Assembly: GCA_015222855.1 (NCBI GenBank)
Contig: JADFWA010000100.1
Location: forward strand, 1-7,168
Source of the DNA: Pseudomonadota bacterium
Lineage (GTDB): Bacteria > Desulfobacterota > Syntrophia > Syntrophales > JADFWA01
Length of the DNA: 7,168 bases
Direction of reading: 5' to 3'
This document shows positions 6,150-7,168 of this stretch, piece after piece. The position numbers were made by a program, and so were the translations under genes. The notes under the pieces are model-generated. The model searched no databases and was not told the DNA's origin. It saw only the letters and a list, made by a program, of their open reading frames with translations. Each line of letters starts with the position of its first letter. Position 1 is the first letter of the stretch.

Positions 6150-6995
6150 ATGAAGTTATCTCTTTTGCCAAAAGCGAGATACTTTTTAACCGTCATTTTA
6201 CTCCTGTTCTTTATTATACCGGGTACAAGCCATGCAGCCGGTGTATTGCCGGATGTGGAGACGCGTTCAATTATTCAAAGTGTTGACGGCTATGCAAAGG
6301 TTGTGGGGGACAAGAAGCCAAAACAGCTGCGTCATGGAGCTCTTTCTATTGCAAAACGCAAGGCCCTTGAGAGTGCAAGGAAATACCTTGAGTCCGGAAC
6401 GAAGGGCAAGTATGAAATTGTAAAGAACCGCCACGGTAAATTTATTACAGTCTTGGACAAGAAGGATTTCGGCATTGAGAACAGCAGCCGTTATCATGTG
6501 CGGCTAAAGACTGAGGTAAGATATAGACAGAAGAACTCCACAATGGAAGAAGCCGCACCTCTGACCGTAAAGATATGGACGGATAAAAAGAAGTATAAAG
6601 AAGGGGAACAGATAAACATATATATAGAGGGAAACAGGGATTTCTACGCAAAGATTGTAAAAATGGGTGCAAGTGGTGATATTGTTCAGCTTCTCCCCAA
6701 CAATTACCGTCAGATATCTCTTTTTAAGAAGGGGGAGACTTACAGGATACCCGATGAGGGGGACAGATTTGACCTCAAGGTTTTTCCTCCCTTCGGAACG
6801 GAAAGGTTTATTGTATATGCATCTGAATTGCCTTTGAGCCGCATCAACATGAAGACCATTGCCAAGGGGCTCTACAGGTACAGAGGAACGAAACGATCAC
6901 TTGACAGGAGTGTACGATCTACGGTGCCGGTTGGCAAAGGCCGGCCAGTAGAGTTTTATGAGGCGGTTCGGACTATACTTAAAGCTCCCCATTAG
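6150..6995 (+). CDS. Secreted DUF4384 domain-containing protein
   Basis: A 281-residue exported protein. The signal peptide is KAR, a hydrophobic stretch (11-25) and then GTSHAAG, with cleavage likely near residue 29-30. Residues 40-125 (SIIQSVDGYAKVVGD, then ALSIAKRKALESARKYLES) resemble the N-terminal fold of LPP20/FlgT-like envelope proteins, where a short strand is followed by an Ala-rich helix; this is tentative. Residues 138-225 fit DUF4384: VKIWTDKKKYKEGEQINIYIEG, DIVQLLPNNY, YRIPDEGDRFDLKVFPPFGTERFIVYAS. There is no lipobox Cys. The family is of unknown function and is often found in envelope or surface-associated proteins. The gene follows mlaD after a 59-base gap, so co-transcription with the lipid transporter is possible. 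An inverted repeat follows its stop. Confidence 0.85.
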   Translation: MKLSLLPKARYFLTVILLLFFIIPGTSHAAGVLPDVETRSIIQSVDGYAKVVGDKKPKQLRHGALSIAKRKALESARKYLESGTKGKYEIVKNRHGKFITVLDKKDFGIENSSRYHVRLKTEVRYRQKNSTMEEAAPLTVKIWTDKKKYKEGEQINIYIEGNRDFYAKIVKMGASGDIVQLLPNNYRQISLFKKGETYRIPDEGDRFDLKVFPPFGTERFIVYASELPLSRINMKTIAKGLYRYRGTKRSLDRSVRSTVPVGKGRPVEFYEAVRTILKAPH

Positions 6996-7001
6996 TTAAA
7001 A

Positions 7002-7083
7002 GTGTGAAGTGAACTAAAGTGCCTAAAGTTAAGGATTTTGATCAGTTAACTTTAGATCACTTTAGGCACTTAGTTGTGAAGTT
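7002..7083. repeat. Nonamer-array inverted repeat after the DUF4384 gene
   Basis: The left side has AACTAAAGT (7012-7020) and GCCTAAAGT (7021-7029). The right side, 7048-7083, divides into AACTTTAGA, TCACTTTAG, GCACTTAGT and TGTGAAGTT. Two alternative stems exist. One is a perfect 10-bp stem, 7023-7032 with 7046-7055, around a 13-base loop. The other is longer, 7012-7028 with 7060-7075, with a single bulged base. It begins seven bases after the stop codon and may end the transcript or protect its 3' end, but no T-tract follows. Confidence 0.8.
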
Positions 7084-7119
7084 CGTGCAAAAATGGCAAA
7101 AGAATTTGGTTAAGGAACT

Positions 7120-7154
7120 ATATCAAATATCAAAATGAAAAATGAAAAAGTAAA
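7120..7154. repeat. Heptamer array at the window end
   Basis: Five 7-base units: ATATCAA twice, AATGAAA twice, AAGTAAA. Unit length and A-rich composition match the left arms of the arrays on both sides of mlaEF, so this is probably the left arm of another inverted repeat whose right arm lies beyond the window. The 36 bases between the nonamer array and this one show nothing recognisable. Confidence 0.6.
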
Positions 7155-7168
7155 ATGGGAAGCCAACC

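Noticed and set aside
7135..7168. ATG opening a frame that runs to the window end (MKNEKVKWEAN)
   Set aside because: Its first codons are the heptamer array itself, there is no ribosome site, and only 11 codons are visible.

Overview
The window looks like a chromosomal segment of a Gram-negative, double-membraned bacterium of moderate GC content. The mlaE-mlaF-mlaD lipid-transport cluster, with a MlaD that carries a beta-rich C-terminal extension, and the A-rich short-unit repeats between genes would suit a deltaproteobacterial (Desulfobacterota-like) lineage. That assignment is inference from style and has not been tested against a database. All supported genes read on the + strand.

Region 1 (1-697) is accessory. 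It holds the last codons of a MntA-type nucleotidyltransferase antitoxin, which overlap by ATGA a complete HepT (HEPN RNase) toxin. Right behind them is a short decayed stretch that starts like a restriction-helicase gene.

Region 2 (698-2896) holds two tandem, full-length paralogs of the D-alanine--D-alanine ligase (ATP-grasp) family. They have diverged at different active-site positions. The first keeps the Glu-Ser-Tyr triad of classical Ddl but has Asp in place of a metal-binding Glu. The second keeps that Glu but has Cys and Phe in place of the Ser and Tyr of the triad. The Tyr-to-Phe change is the one known to shift Ddl towards D-Ala-D-lactate synthesis. A good sigma70-like promoter lies between the two genes.

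Region 3 (3018-6090) is an MCE-type ABC lipid transporter: permease MlaE, ATPase MlaF two bases downstream, then an unusually long MlaD. This MlaD has an N-terminal anchor, one MCE domain, a long helical region with two 32-residue repeats, and a roughly 170-residue beta-rich C-terminal domain. Together they would move phospholipid-like lipids between the inner and outer membranes.

Region 4 (6150-6995) encodes a secreted protein with a C-terminal DUF4384 domain. Its real start is set by an AGGAGA ribosome site, downstream of a longer in-frame start.

The intergenic gaps share a theme. They are filled with short-unit, imperfect tandem arrays arranged as inverted repeats: 7-bp units on both sides of mlaEF and at the window end, 8-bp units after mlaD, and 9-bp units after the DUF4384 gene. 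The most promising observations are the divergent ligase pair, the MlaD C-terminal domain and these arrays.
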